This document shows, in pieces, positions 35,497 through 46,484 of a stretch of DNA of 64,000 bases; position 1 is the first letter of the stretch, and each line of letters starts with the position of its first letter. The notes below the pieces were generated by a model. That model did not search any database. It saw only the letters and a program-made list of their open reading frames with translations, and had not been told where the DNA came from. The translations under genes were made by a program, and so were the position numbers. The stretch covers positions 42,652,709-42,716,708 of the forward strand of contig OX328125.1 in the NCBI GenBank assembly GCA_946811695.1, given 5' to 3'. Source of the stretch: Gonocerus acuteangulatus. Lineage: Eukaryota; Arthropoda; Insecta; Hemiptera; Coreidae.

Positions 35497-35851
35497 CAAA
35501 TAAAAAAACAAACAAAAAAAGACAGTCCCGTAACAGGCCCTGAGGGGCAGATACCATAGAGGTATCTGATTCATGACCATACGGCACACTAGGGAGATAG
35601 TGTGGTCAGTACTATGCTCTGGCCGCCTGATTTTCCCCTTGGCAGCTTCGACTGTTGGAGTCATTAGCACCCAAGGTACCAATTATTAAATTAATTAAAG
35701 GCTGGGTCAGCCTAGGGACGGTCAGGGAGGCCGAATTCAACCCATGAACGAATACACTAGAAGAAAAAATCTTAAGTGCTTGCTTGGGATTTGAACTCAG
35801 GTCCTCCAGCATATGAGTCCAGTGCTCTACCACTGAGCTAACCTCGCCCCC
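35497..35851 (-). mobile_element. SINE-A copy 2 (poly(T)-tailed family)
   Basis: Minus strand: head from 35851 (GGGGGCGAGGTTAGCTCAGT), body as in copy 1, ending CGGGACTGTC followed by a T-rich run. Possible short flanking repeat gcacaa at 35491-35496 and 35852-35857. Confidence 0.8.
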
Positions 35852-35857
35852 GCACAA

Positions 35858-38800
35858 GTTAATACTTCATTCAAAATAAATATGTGGATTCCCAAGGTCA
35901 ACAGATAAAAAATATCATAATTTTTTCGGTCCTTTCAGTTCATTACTTCTTCCAATAATAATAAGTTATTTTAAACTGGCAGGGAGTCATACATTAAAAC
36001 ACTTCAAGTTCTCACTAAAATCCTATAATAGGTGTTCTACAAGTTTCACATCATAAGACACCTCTTCAGGAGTAATATCAATAGAGATTCCAGACTAATA
36101 AAATAAATATGGTCTTTATCATTCAGCTGTTTAGGAAACGATAGTTTCATGGTTAAAAATTAATTTCCAGAGAAACGTTTTGTCATCATATTTTAATATT
36201 ACCAGCTCTCTCTGGAATTAAACATGAAACTATATACAGATGCAGTTTCATGGTTAAAAATCAATTTCCAGAGAGAGCTTTAGGAAAATAAAGTAAAGCT
36301 TTAATAAAGTATTCTCTTTTTCTTTTCAATAAATAAGAAAGCTTACATGAAGAAAAGGATAGAGGAAGGGAGATAAATTATTAATCTAACAGGCCATTTA
36401 TCTTTTTTATTTACATTTTTTTTTTTGTTAAAATAACCTTTTGAACAATTCTATATAATGAAATACAATCACTATTGTTCCACTGCTTGAGAGAACCAAA
36501 TATTTACAATATCACAGCAAATGTTCACATAAAACAATATTTCAAGAAATCAGAAACCAAAAGTTACAAAAGGACAATTATTAAAGATATGTTTACATAA
36601 CAGGATTGTATAAACATACTACGGTAAAAATGTCTGTAATACAATTTTTATAATTATTTTTTCTATTACAAATTACGTAACGTACGTAACCTTGAGATAC
36701 GTTATATAATCTGCAATGCAGAAGGCTAAAAAGCCGTAAAGAGATGAATGATAGATTTTTAACATTAAAATTTGAACTAAAAACACTACTAAGAAAAGTG
36801 CATTAAGTGCTCAAGGCTGAATTATATCGGTTTTGTTAAACTAATTAGATTAATATTTTTATTTCACAATATTCGTTTAAATTAGGGAAACAAAATAAAT
36901 AAATAAAAAGAATGAGCTAAGTAGCAGTTAATGTGAAATACTTAACTAGTCTAGGCACTTATTTGTTAAGAAATTGCTGGTAAGGTATGAAAAGTAGTAC
37001 ATGAATAAAGAACAAGAGCACTTAGAATCACTTTTGTCGGTTTGTGGCGATTAAGCAAAAACAGAGAAAATGTACTCTACAGCTAATTAACAATTTTCAT
37101 GAATGGCTTTTAAAATTGTGAATCTAAGAAACATTAAATTTACAAAATAATAAAAGAATGGGTGAATTGGAGTTTTCGTAGTCCACTAAGAATATAAAAT
37201 GGTTGGGATATTAAAAAGGACACACATAAAAAAAAGTGTTGTTTCAATTCTACTCTCCTCAGGAGAATAATTTTCCCCCTTAAAAATCCCCTTCCAGTAA
37301 GCATTTATTTTAATAATTCTCATAAACATTAATGGTACACGTTACTAACTAAATGTTTTAAGTTCTTTTGGATTTGACTGTGTTGATGTAGTGGAAATCA
37401 TCATTTTGCCATAAATTTTGTGATTTTGGAAGAAATCTTCATGAAGCTGGCAGAATGTCTGGCAAAATCACCATATTGACAAGGTCATAACCAAAAGACC
37501 AAAACATTTAAACTGTACCATCAATAAAACAATCAATGAAATCAGAAACCTCATCAAAGAAATGAAGGCCAAAATTAAATTAATTTACTTATGATCAGTG
37601 AATGTTCTTGTAACTAAACCAATAAGCAAAAAAGAAAAAAAATATTGAAAATTGGTTTAAGTGCACTTATTTATAGAAATTTACAAAACTCTTTAATGGG
37701 GAAAATCAAAAATTGGAGTGTGAAAACTTGAGGTATAGATAGTAAATACTAAAATATGTGTACATAAATTTGTGAAGGGCTAACATTGTTCATACTTATC
37801 CTAATAGTTATTTTAATCTACCAAATCATTCTCAATATCAAAATCTTGGCTAGCAAAAAATGAATATAATATTTTTATTCACAGTAAAGTAATCAATTTT
37901 AGAATCTTGTTTATCTAATATTCATTTATTGAGATTATATAAAGAATCCTTTGTAGCGATGCTAAGTGCATTCTTAACAATATAAAATATAAATAAAAAT
38001 GAAGAATAAATGATGTAATAAAAAATAAAGACCATTCTTAAAAGATATGAAAATTTAGTCTAAAAATAGTTATTAACTTCCACCCCATTCAATAGTTAAA
38101 ATAACAATTAAATATAAGTAGCCTCAAACACTTTTAAAAGTATTTGTTATTCTTGAGTAATTATATTTTACTACGCTTTAATAAATGAAAGGGGAAAAAA
38201 TATCGGACACACTGACTAGTTCAAATAGAAAAATGCCTAATATGTTGATCTCTAACAAACATTCTTATGTAGATCAAATGATTATATTTGATCTTATTCT
38301 AAAATCAAAATAATAATTGCGTACAATATTAGAATTAACTAAGGAGCTAATACACGCTTACATAAAGTACTAGCAAATGCATAAATTGCAAAATAACAAA
38401 ACGATCCAACCTCAATACAACTAGCTGAAAGCCCTAAATTACATAATTGATTGTCCACTATTCTTTTTTCCAATGAAAAGTAGTATTTTCTAAGGAAAGG
38501 ACATCATAGGTCTCACCAAAATTGTAGTGTATTTAAATCAATTTATAGCTTTGAACAGGGTTTAATTAGTTCCTTTGTTAGTCTAAAAAAAAAAAAAAAA
38601 TTTAAATTCACGCGGAAATCTAATCGTAAGTAATATTTAATAGTTCAAAGTTAAGTTTCAGAACACTTTAGGCACTTATTTAAGCCTATCATAAGTAATA
38701 ATTTTAATTAACAAAGTTTTGAAGGGGAATATTATTAATTTTAGTGAGACAAATTATATTTATTTACATAAAACAATGTAAAATAAAAATAAAAAAAGTA

Positions 38801-39123
38801 GTGTCTATAAAGTATATAACTAGCAATAATGGAACAAATTTGTGACTTTTCTAAATCATTCTAAAACTTTAAAAGCAGTCTTTCCTCAATTAATAATAAT
38901 AACAATAATCAAAACAGAAATTAGTTCCTATAAACAGACACAGTAGTATGAAAAAGAAATATTGTAAGGACTCAACAAAAAAATCAACAAACATTATATA
39001 ATAAAGGTAAATAAATATTACCAAGGTAGAGAATGTTGGGGTTTGGTCATTATAATGATGAAGACTTGAAACTCAAGCCACAATTTTGGCTAAAATAAAC
39101 TCATTTTTTCATTTAAAAAACAG
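35858..39123. other. Repeat-poor AT-rich block, no gene seen
   Basis: No SINE, transposon end or coding frame was recognised. It may be 3' untranslated or intergenic DNA on the minus strand below the candidate exon at 39183. Three related 30-bp blocks occur at 36142-36280. Confidence 0.4.
36142..36280. repeat. Three short blocks in alternating orientation
   Basis: agtttcatggttaaaaatta with atttccagaga (36142) and agtttcatggttaaaaatca with atttccagagagagct (36246) are direct repeats. Between them gctctctctggaattaaaca with atgaaacta (36210) is the inverse. It could form a small cruciform. Confidence 0.6.
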
Positions 39124-39183
39124 TTATAGTATAACGTCCAAATCCCGACGATATCCATCTTGGTATTCTCTTATGTCCAGGAC
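39124..39183 (-). other. Candidate terminal exon, gene uncertain
   Basis: On the minus strand a strong acceptor (a T/C-rich tract TTTTGTTTTCTCTCTC then AAAATAG) precedes GC-richer sequence. In phase 0 it encodes VLDIREYQDGYRRDLDVIL and a stop at 39124. In phase 1 it would continue as PGHKRIPRWISSGFGRYT and more. In phase 2 it stops after four residues. It could be the last exon of an otherwise unseen gene, or an alternative last exon of ZFYVE1, whose final Lys codon is followed by a donor-like GTAATG at 43481; that splice would add only Ser-Trp-Thr after the final Lys. Confidence 0.35.
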
Positions 39184-40302
39184 CTATTTTGAGAGAGAAA
39201 ACAAAAATTAATAATTTTGGTTTTAATTAAAACAATTAATGCAAAAAATTTTATTGCTAAACCAACTCCAAACTGAATAATATTTTAACGTAACAATAAC
39301 TTTTTAACTTTTAAACACAGAGGTATAAAATTTGCCTTTTCCATATATTATTATTTCAACAATATCAATTAACCTCAAATAATTTTGATTACTTATTTTA
39401 ATATCCGAATAAAATATTAAGATAATACAATGCATTAATAAGTTTTATCTGTCTATAAAACTTCCAGCCAAAAATATTTTGTAATAAACACCTCTGATAC
39501 TTGAATTTAAAGAAATCCAGTTTACTGCATTTTAATTATTTCTTTTTTTGCTTAATTTATCAAGCAAAAAACTTGCTTCAAAAAAGTTCAGCCAAACCAA
39601 TAGAATCAAATCTGATGACAAGGAATGTTCTGTTATGGGAATATACATTTCATCTTCACACTACTGTTTAATGCTTATTTAAAATGCATTAAGGAACTTT
39701 GAAAACTTTTTACATAAGAACATAATAATTTATCAAGTATATATATTCTAACACAAATTATACATATCTTTTCAACAAATCTAGCATGAATATATAAGGA
39801 TACTTCATATATTTAAAGATAATAGAGAAATAAGAGTCAAAGAAAAAATTTCAATTACTTCCACCATCCATTTTACTCTGTTCAAAAACTCTAATAACGA
39901 ACTAAAAACTTTGAATCCATTTAAAATCAATAGTGCTAAGTACACAAGCTGATATCATGTAAAATAAAACAATTGGAACCTAAATATAAATATAACAGAC
40001 TAAGAAATTCAAATGACACAAATTCAAGTGTATTTAAATTGTAGGCCACAAATTAATTTAAAATAAAATTACTTGTTCTTTAATCCTTTGAATCAGTGCA
40101 GTCTCACTTAACTAAGTCAGGACAGCCCAGTGTTTTTAAAATTCATAGTCTCATGCACTAAAATAATAATAATAAAAAAAAAAAGATTTAGAATAACAAA
40201 TAAAGACAGTTCATTATTGCTAAATATAGCATCAGGAGAATCTTAGATTCCAGCCTAAGATGTCATTTTGAGTTGGACCATCCCACTCTAATAAGATTAA
40301 TA
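39184..40302. other. AT-rich noncoding, nothing recognised
   Basis: No gene, transposon end or RNA could be supported. Confidence 0.4.
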
Positions 40303-40730
40303 CAATAGAACCGCCGATTATCAGAACGCCAATTATCCAAATTGACTCCTACAGCGCGAGCGGGAATCATTCAACTTGAGTATCGCTTTTTCAATTTAAG
40401 TTTGTAGGTCTTTGATTTTTTTTATTGTGGTTTTTTGTGGCCTATGTCATAATGACATTTTTGCTGTTGAACTAAGATAAAATACTACTAATAGTTCGTT
40501 TTTATAACTGATGTAGAGGGAAAGATAAGTCATTTTTTAGTTTGTATACATTTTTTCAGTAATGTATTAATTAATTTGTGTTGAAAGTACTTTGGAACAT
40601 TAATAAATAATATTTTACAGCCTATTATTATCGTTTCTTTTTTATTACAATTATATGTCCAATTATCCGAATTTTCGATTATCCGTAGCACCCCAAGTCC
40701 TCATTAATTCAGATAATCGGTGTTCTACTG
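40303..40730. mobile_element. pogo/Tigger-type MITE, 428 bp
   Basis: Left end CAATAGAACCGCCGATTATC and right end (inverse) CAGTAGAACACCGATTATCT, flanked by TA at 40301-40302 and 40731-40732. Ends of the CAGTAGAACCCCGATTATCCG kind with TA duplication are typical of pogo/Tigger elements. Inner repeats around aattatccaaatt and aattatccgaatt also mirror. No transposase. Confidence 0.75.
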
Positions 40731-40732
40731 TA

Positions 40733-43477
40733 CCAATATTTTTCTTAGGGGAACAAAAAACAGCAAACATGTTTTATTTTAAGCTGTAATACATTGGATT
40801 ATCCTGTATTCTGAAAAATAAATCTGTTAGTGTTTACAGGTAGTGTATGAATTCAGATAGTCACCACTTTTAGTGTTTTTATTTAGTGTAGAACGCTTAC
40901 AGGCCAAACCTCCAGTTTCAGTACTTTGTGAAACAAGTACTTTTATTTTATAAATCATTCAATCTGATAGATAATCCACAAATGTGTCAATTGTATTTAA
41001 TTTGTTGTACTACCTTCCTAATTTTGTATATTTAATTAATAAAAATTTTCTTTTGTACTAGTACTACGACAACTTTAGATCTTTAAATCTTGGTGAATCG
41101 GTCAAATTCATAAAACATGTTTGAGAGATAATAGACCAAAATCTTAGCACAGGAACAATGGCCTGCCAAATTCTTAAAAAAATAATATAGTATGCTGTGT
41201 CACATATCCACTGTACTGTCCACAAATGTACTTAAGGGATTATAAAATTTAATTCGTAATGTATTGGATAATAGCAACTGTAAGACGTGACCAAAAGTAT
41301 TAAATGGTGGAACAAATTATTAAATAATCTAAATTTAAAATGGCTCAGAGCTTCTTCGAAGAAAAATAACAATTTACTTTTAGAGATTTCAAAGATTTCC
41401 TCTGGAATAAAGATATTAATTAATTTTGTCATTAATCCCAATAGAAAGACACCTCCAACCTCCAATATATATATTTATTTCTTTAGAGGTTTCTCTCTTA
41501 CCACAAAAACTTTAGTCTAAAAAATAATCAAAAGCACCACACTTAACATTACCATATGACATTAAAAAGAGGAATAAAAATTCTCGTTAATATTCAACTA
41601 AAAGGGTTTCAAAATGGAAAATGAAGAAAGTTTCTAATTTCCGTCTTCATTTACAAAGTAACAGCATTCTTTTTTATATTAGGTTAAGTAAAACTGATTC
41701 CCAAATTTCATCTTGTCCTAACAGCTTATTCAATTGTAGCATTTGAATACAACTGTATAAAATATCTAAAAAAGGGTTTTAATTTTTAGTGCTGCCTGAA
41801 GCTAAGAAATAATAAATTCACCTGAATTATAACTGCTATGAAAATAATAAAAACAATTAATGGGCCCCACTGTCACAGGATAGTTAGCATGACAGGCCGC
41901 CACTAAAGATATACTGGTTTTGAATCTAGCTCATTCAAGAAGGTTCCAACTTCACAACAGATGATTAAAATGGGTGCGGCTCGACATTAATGTTCATACA
42001 GTGGTAACCAAATGTATTTGCAGAACCAATATTTTGCAAATTTATTAAAAATTTAGGAGAGTATAAATCCTATTTTTCTTAGACCTAAAGCTTTGTTAAA
42101 TATCATAACAATAAGGTTTATACAAATTTAAAATAATAAATAGTTTGAAAATAAATTTAATTACTAAAAGTACCTATTCAAAAGTATTTGCACACTAGTA
42201 AGTAATAGATTCCTTTACAAATGTCATTAGGGATAAGAACGGAAACGCGCTAAGATGACACAGGATTTGTTTTTATTTCAACAAGATAATGATCAATAAG
42301 CAAACAAAAAATGTATCATTGGAGACCACAAATAATTTTTGGTAAGTAATTGTTCGTAATTCCATGTTTTAATTTATCACTCCACTTGCTGAATACAACA
42401 AACAAAGCAGTAAGATTATCACAAATATTTAAAGCAGTTTTCTAAACAGCAAACAATGATAATTAGACAAATGTTATAAGAATAAATCATTTCTAACATT
42501 ATTTATTTCCATTTCTTGTTTTTGAAATTTAATTCATAAAAGTTTGTTATTCTAAAGTGTATTACTCAATTTTACTTTCTAGGACAAAGTTTACTAGTAT
42601 TCACCAGAATAGGATTTCTTAGAGGAAAGTAGTTCACTTCAAAAACTTTATCGAACTCAAACCAAAATACAAAACTTAATATCAAAATAACATTATACCA
42701 AATTCAATGTACAAACATACTATTTATACACATACTTTCCAAAGCAGACCTAAATAAAATAAACTGTTTGCGTTGAATTTGTATAAAAATATTCTTTTAG
42801 TTATTCTTTGGCAACTGATCTCTTATCAGAATCGGCAGTTATTTGATTTATTTTTTATTTTGAATCACAATTCAAAGCCCATCCTTATTATGGTGGCATC
42901 AAGACTATTTCTCATTATTTATACATATTATGTCAGCAAGTTTCTAGTAGTTATGAGGCAGAAGCGTTTCACCTCTGTTACATATGACTCTTTATATTTT
43001 TTTAATGGCTAATAATGACACAATGCCTGATGAATAAACTGACAAATGATTTAATTCTGGTATTTGTCTAATGGCCACCAATTTTAGATGCAGCTTAAAA
43101 ATTAATTAAACTATGGTCCTATCTCGGCAAAATAAATTGTCATCCATAATAATAATTATTAAAATTTAGTTCATAGCAAAACCTACAATCATGATAGGAC
43201 AAAACCTAAGCACTCACATAAATTAACTGTTTCCAATCATACTTTTATGCAACATTTACGCCATGAGCTTCCGCATTCCATCTACATATACAAATAATTA
43301 TTCTTTTGAATTTATATATTTTAAAAGAGTTAGCTTTTATCAAAGCTAAATACTAAATAATAATGCAACCAAAAAGTAATAACATTCACTTTCATAAAAC
43401 TGTGGTTAAATGATTTCTAAATATTTATGGTATAATCTAAATTTAAAATCTTTATACAAATAAGTATTGAATGGGCA
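40733..43477. other. AT-rich, probable ZFYVE1 3' UTR and flank
   Basis: Immediately downstream, on the minus strand, of the ZFYVE1 stop codon. Several AATAAA-like signals occur on that strand (for example the inverse of tttatt near 41472), so the true 3' end cannot be set. Overlapping frames at 41232-41520 are AT-rich by-products. Confidence 0.4.
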
Positions 43478-43704
43478 TTACTTGTCACACTTGTCGCAAA
43501 CCCTAACAGGAGAATGCCATCCTCTATGGGGAACAGGTCTTCGGGCTGAAGAGCAGCTCGGACAAACAGCTCCCCCACAGCTCCGGCAGTGATGTAGTTC
43601 AGCTTTTCCACCCACATTTGCAAAAAGAGCAGAACAAACACAGCATTCCCTTGCTTCTGAGTCAGGTGTCCAATAAGTAGGACGAGCCGTTTCTTTAATC
43701 ACAT
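43478..43704 (-). CDS. ZFYVE1: ZFYVE1 exon 12 (FYVE 2 and stop)
   Basis: Acceptor TTGAATTTAG. Encodes VIKETARPTYWTPDSEAREC with WTPD (canonical WxxD), Cys 639, 642, 658, 661, 666, 669, 688, 691, and ends VRVCDKCDK then TAA. The stop overlaps a donor-like AA|GTAATG. Confidence 0.93.
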
Positions 43705-45103
43705 CTAAATTCAAAAGCATAAAAATACAGTTATAAAAAGAATAATTGTTTTAACTTCTATAACGATCCATGCGCCACCACTGAAAGATGATTTTGACAA
43801 AATACTGTTATTTACAAGAAATAATAATTGAAAATAATGTGCCAACTATTCCAACATTCAGAGGAATGAGCTATACAATTTGTAAAAAGGATGATTTTTT
43901 TAAAAACTATCCTAAAATCTTCATTGATACGACCCCCCCCCCCCCCCCGGCAACAAATTCATTTTTTCTTCAAATTGTCACAAACTTAATTAACTCAATG
44001 TATGTGTTTTATTCTAAGCATAAAATTCTGAACGATTTCTGATAAAATATTTTAATACATCTTTTATTGTAAATGCAACCAACATTTATCTATCTTATTT
44101 AACATTTATCTGTCTTAGTTTGTATAAATATCTAACGTGTAAAGCAATCCAAGCAAGTCTTCAAAAATAAAATAGCCTTTTAAGAAAATTATTTCAACCA
44201 TTAATCCCCTCCTATATATTATGTTTTGTTTGTCTCTGTAGTTTACTTTTGTTGGATTAAGTTATTGTAAATATCAGTTGGTAGTGTTGTTATCCAAAAG
44301 AACCAAATATAGAAAATACACAATTAAAATTTCTTCAAAGAGCCATTTTTTTTTAACGTAAGGTTTGCTTTAGTAGGAGACGTTATTACGGAAATAATGA
44401 GGATAAAAAGTACACTCAGGAGCTTGCCTTTGTCAAATATGTCTTAGTTTAACTAACAGTAAATTAATTAAAATTTGATATCATACTTATAAAAAAAATA
44501 ATATTTACTTAAAAATATAACTAGTCAAATAATATAAAAGGTTCAAAATAACAACAAATAATCCAATAATTTGAACATTAGCCTAAAAAGTAAAGTGGAA
44601 ATTAAGGGTAAGTCAAGTTTGTGTGATGCAGTTTTCAATTTGAACTAATTTGCTTAAATGTTAAAAATGCCAAATTTATAATAAAATATATTTAATAATA
44701 ATCAGTTAGAATTGTACACCACTACCTGAACTGAAGACTTGTTTAACAATTATGCAACTATATTGAAGAGAACTTACTTTTAGGATATTCTAAAATTGAA
44801 GCTACAGAGGATATTGTTGTAACAACAGCTTCGCTGACTTTTCTAGCAATGATTTCGTTCTCATCAGCCTGCGTTGATTGCTGATCTGTAAAAAAAAAAA
44901 AATAGAATCATTTTTTTATGTGATCCAAAATGATTTACATGTTTTTATAAAACACAAGCCTAATATCATTAAGAAAGAACAAAAATAAACTTAATATTAA
45001 TTAATTAATATTGTTTAAGTAATATTAATGCTTTTAAGTAATAAATATTACTTAAAATTATAGCACAAAATTCATTATTTGATTTTGCATTCCTTCAACA
45101 CAC

Positions 45104-45150
<47 letters not shown>

Positions 45151-46434
45151 AGGGCATTCAAAAAGTCCTGTCGTTTTTCGTTTGTTCGTTGTTTATTTTG
45201 ATTCTAGAGTGTTTGCTAATTAATTCCGTTCAATACAACTTTTATCCATGTAAACACAAATGTTTATACTTTATGAATAGGAGGCTAAGGAGGATTAATT
45301 TAATGCAGTCACCATCCAACTGTCTAGTTAAAATGATTCCAGTTGAAACTCAAATTCGGTCGATTTTGCTCTATGAGTTTAAACTTGGCTCAAAAGCTGC
45401 CGAAACTGCTAGAAAAATATGCTCCGTGTTTGGGGAAGATGTGCTGTCTGAGCGGAAGGCACAATTTTGGTTTTCAAAATTTCGTGGAGGCGACGAGACA
45501 CTAGAAGACGAGGCACGCTCAGGTCGACCAACTGTAGTTGATAAGGAGGACGTTCGAAGAGTAGTAGAGTTGGATCCGCGTCAAAGTTGTTCAGAGATAG
45601 CCTCTCAACTTAATATCTCAGCCACCACTGCCTGGAATTACCTTAAAGAACTGGGAAAAGTGAAAAAACTGGATAAATGGATTCCTCATAAGCTTTCAGA
45701 TGCCAATATGCTTGTTCGCTTGACAACTGCATCTTCGTTAACTTCCCGCTTGAAAGTCGAACCCTTTTTGAATCGAATCATCACCTGTGATGAGAAATGG
45801 GTGTTGTACAACAACTTCAGACGATCATATCAGTGGTTGTCGGCAGATGAGAAACCTAAACAATTTCCAAAACCAGATCTCCATCCAAAGAAAGTTTTGC
45901 TCATTGTTTTCTGGACAGCCAAAGGTATAGTGCATTTTGAGATTCTGAATCAAGGGCAAACCATCACTGCAGAAGTATACTGCAATATACTGGACCATTG
46001 CCAATCCAAGATTAAGACTTTTGATCCCTGCTTAGTCAACAGAAGAAGACCTTTGCTTCTTCAAGACAACGCTCGACCACACACCGCCAAATTGACCAGG
46101 GAAAAATTGACAGAAATAGGCTGGGAAGTTTTGCCTCACCCACCATATTCCCCTGACCTGTCACCCACTGATTATCACCTATTCAGAGATCTCGACAACA
46201 ATCTGAGACAGAAATGTTTTCAAGACCGTGACAACCTAATTCACGAACTGACCACTTATTTTTGCAGTAAAAATCAACAGTTTTTTAAGGAAGGAATTTG
46301 GGCTTTACCATCTCGTTGGGAGAAGGTTACCGACTGTAACGGTGGATATTTTGATGAATAAAGGTGATTATTTGAAAATATTTATTTATTTATAATTTCC
46401 CCCCAAAAAACGACAGGACTTTTTGAATGACCTG

Positions 46435-46484
<50 letters not shown>

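Noticed and set aside
41232..41520. Overlapping 77-codon frames on both strands
   Set aside because: AT-driven composition (Ile, Asn, Lys, Phe, Leu) with no motif or splice context.
42000..42200. A Tc1-like element suggested by caaatgtatttgca and caaaagtatttgcaca
   Set aside because: The two blocks are in direct, not inverted, orientation and no TA-bounded inverted ends could be set.
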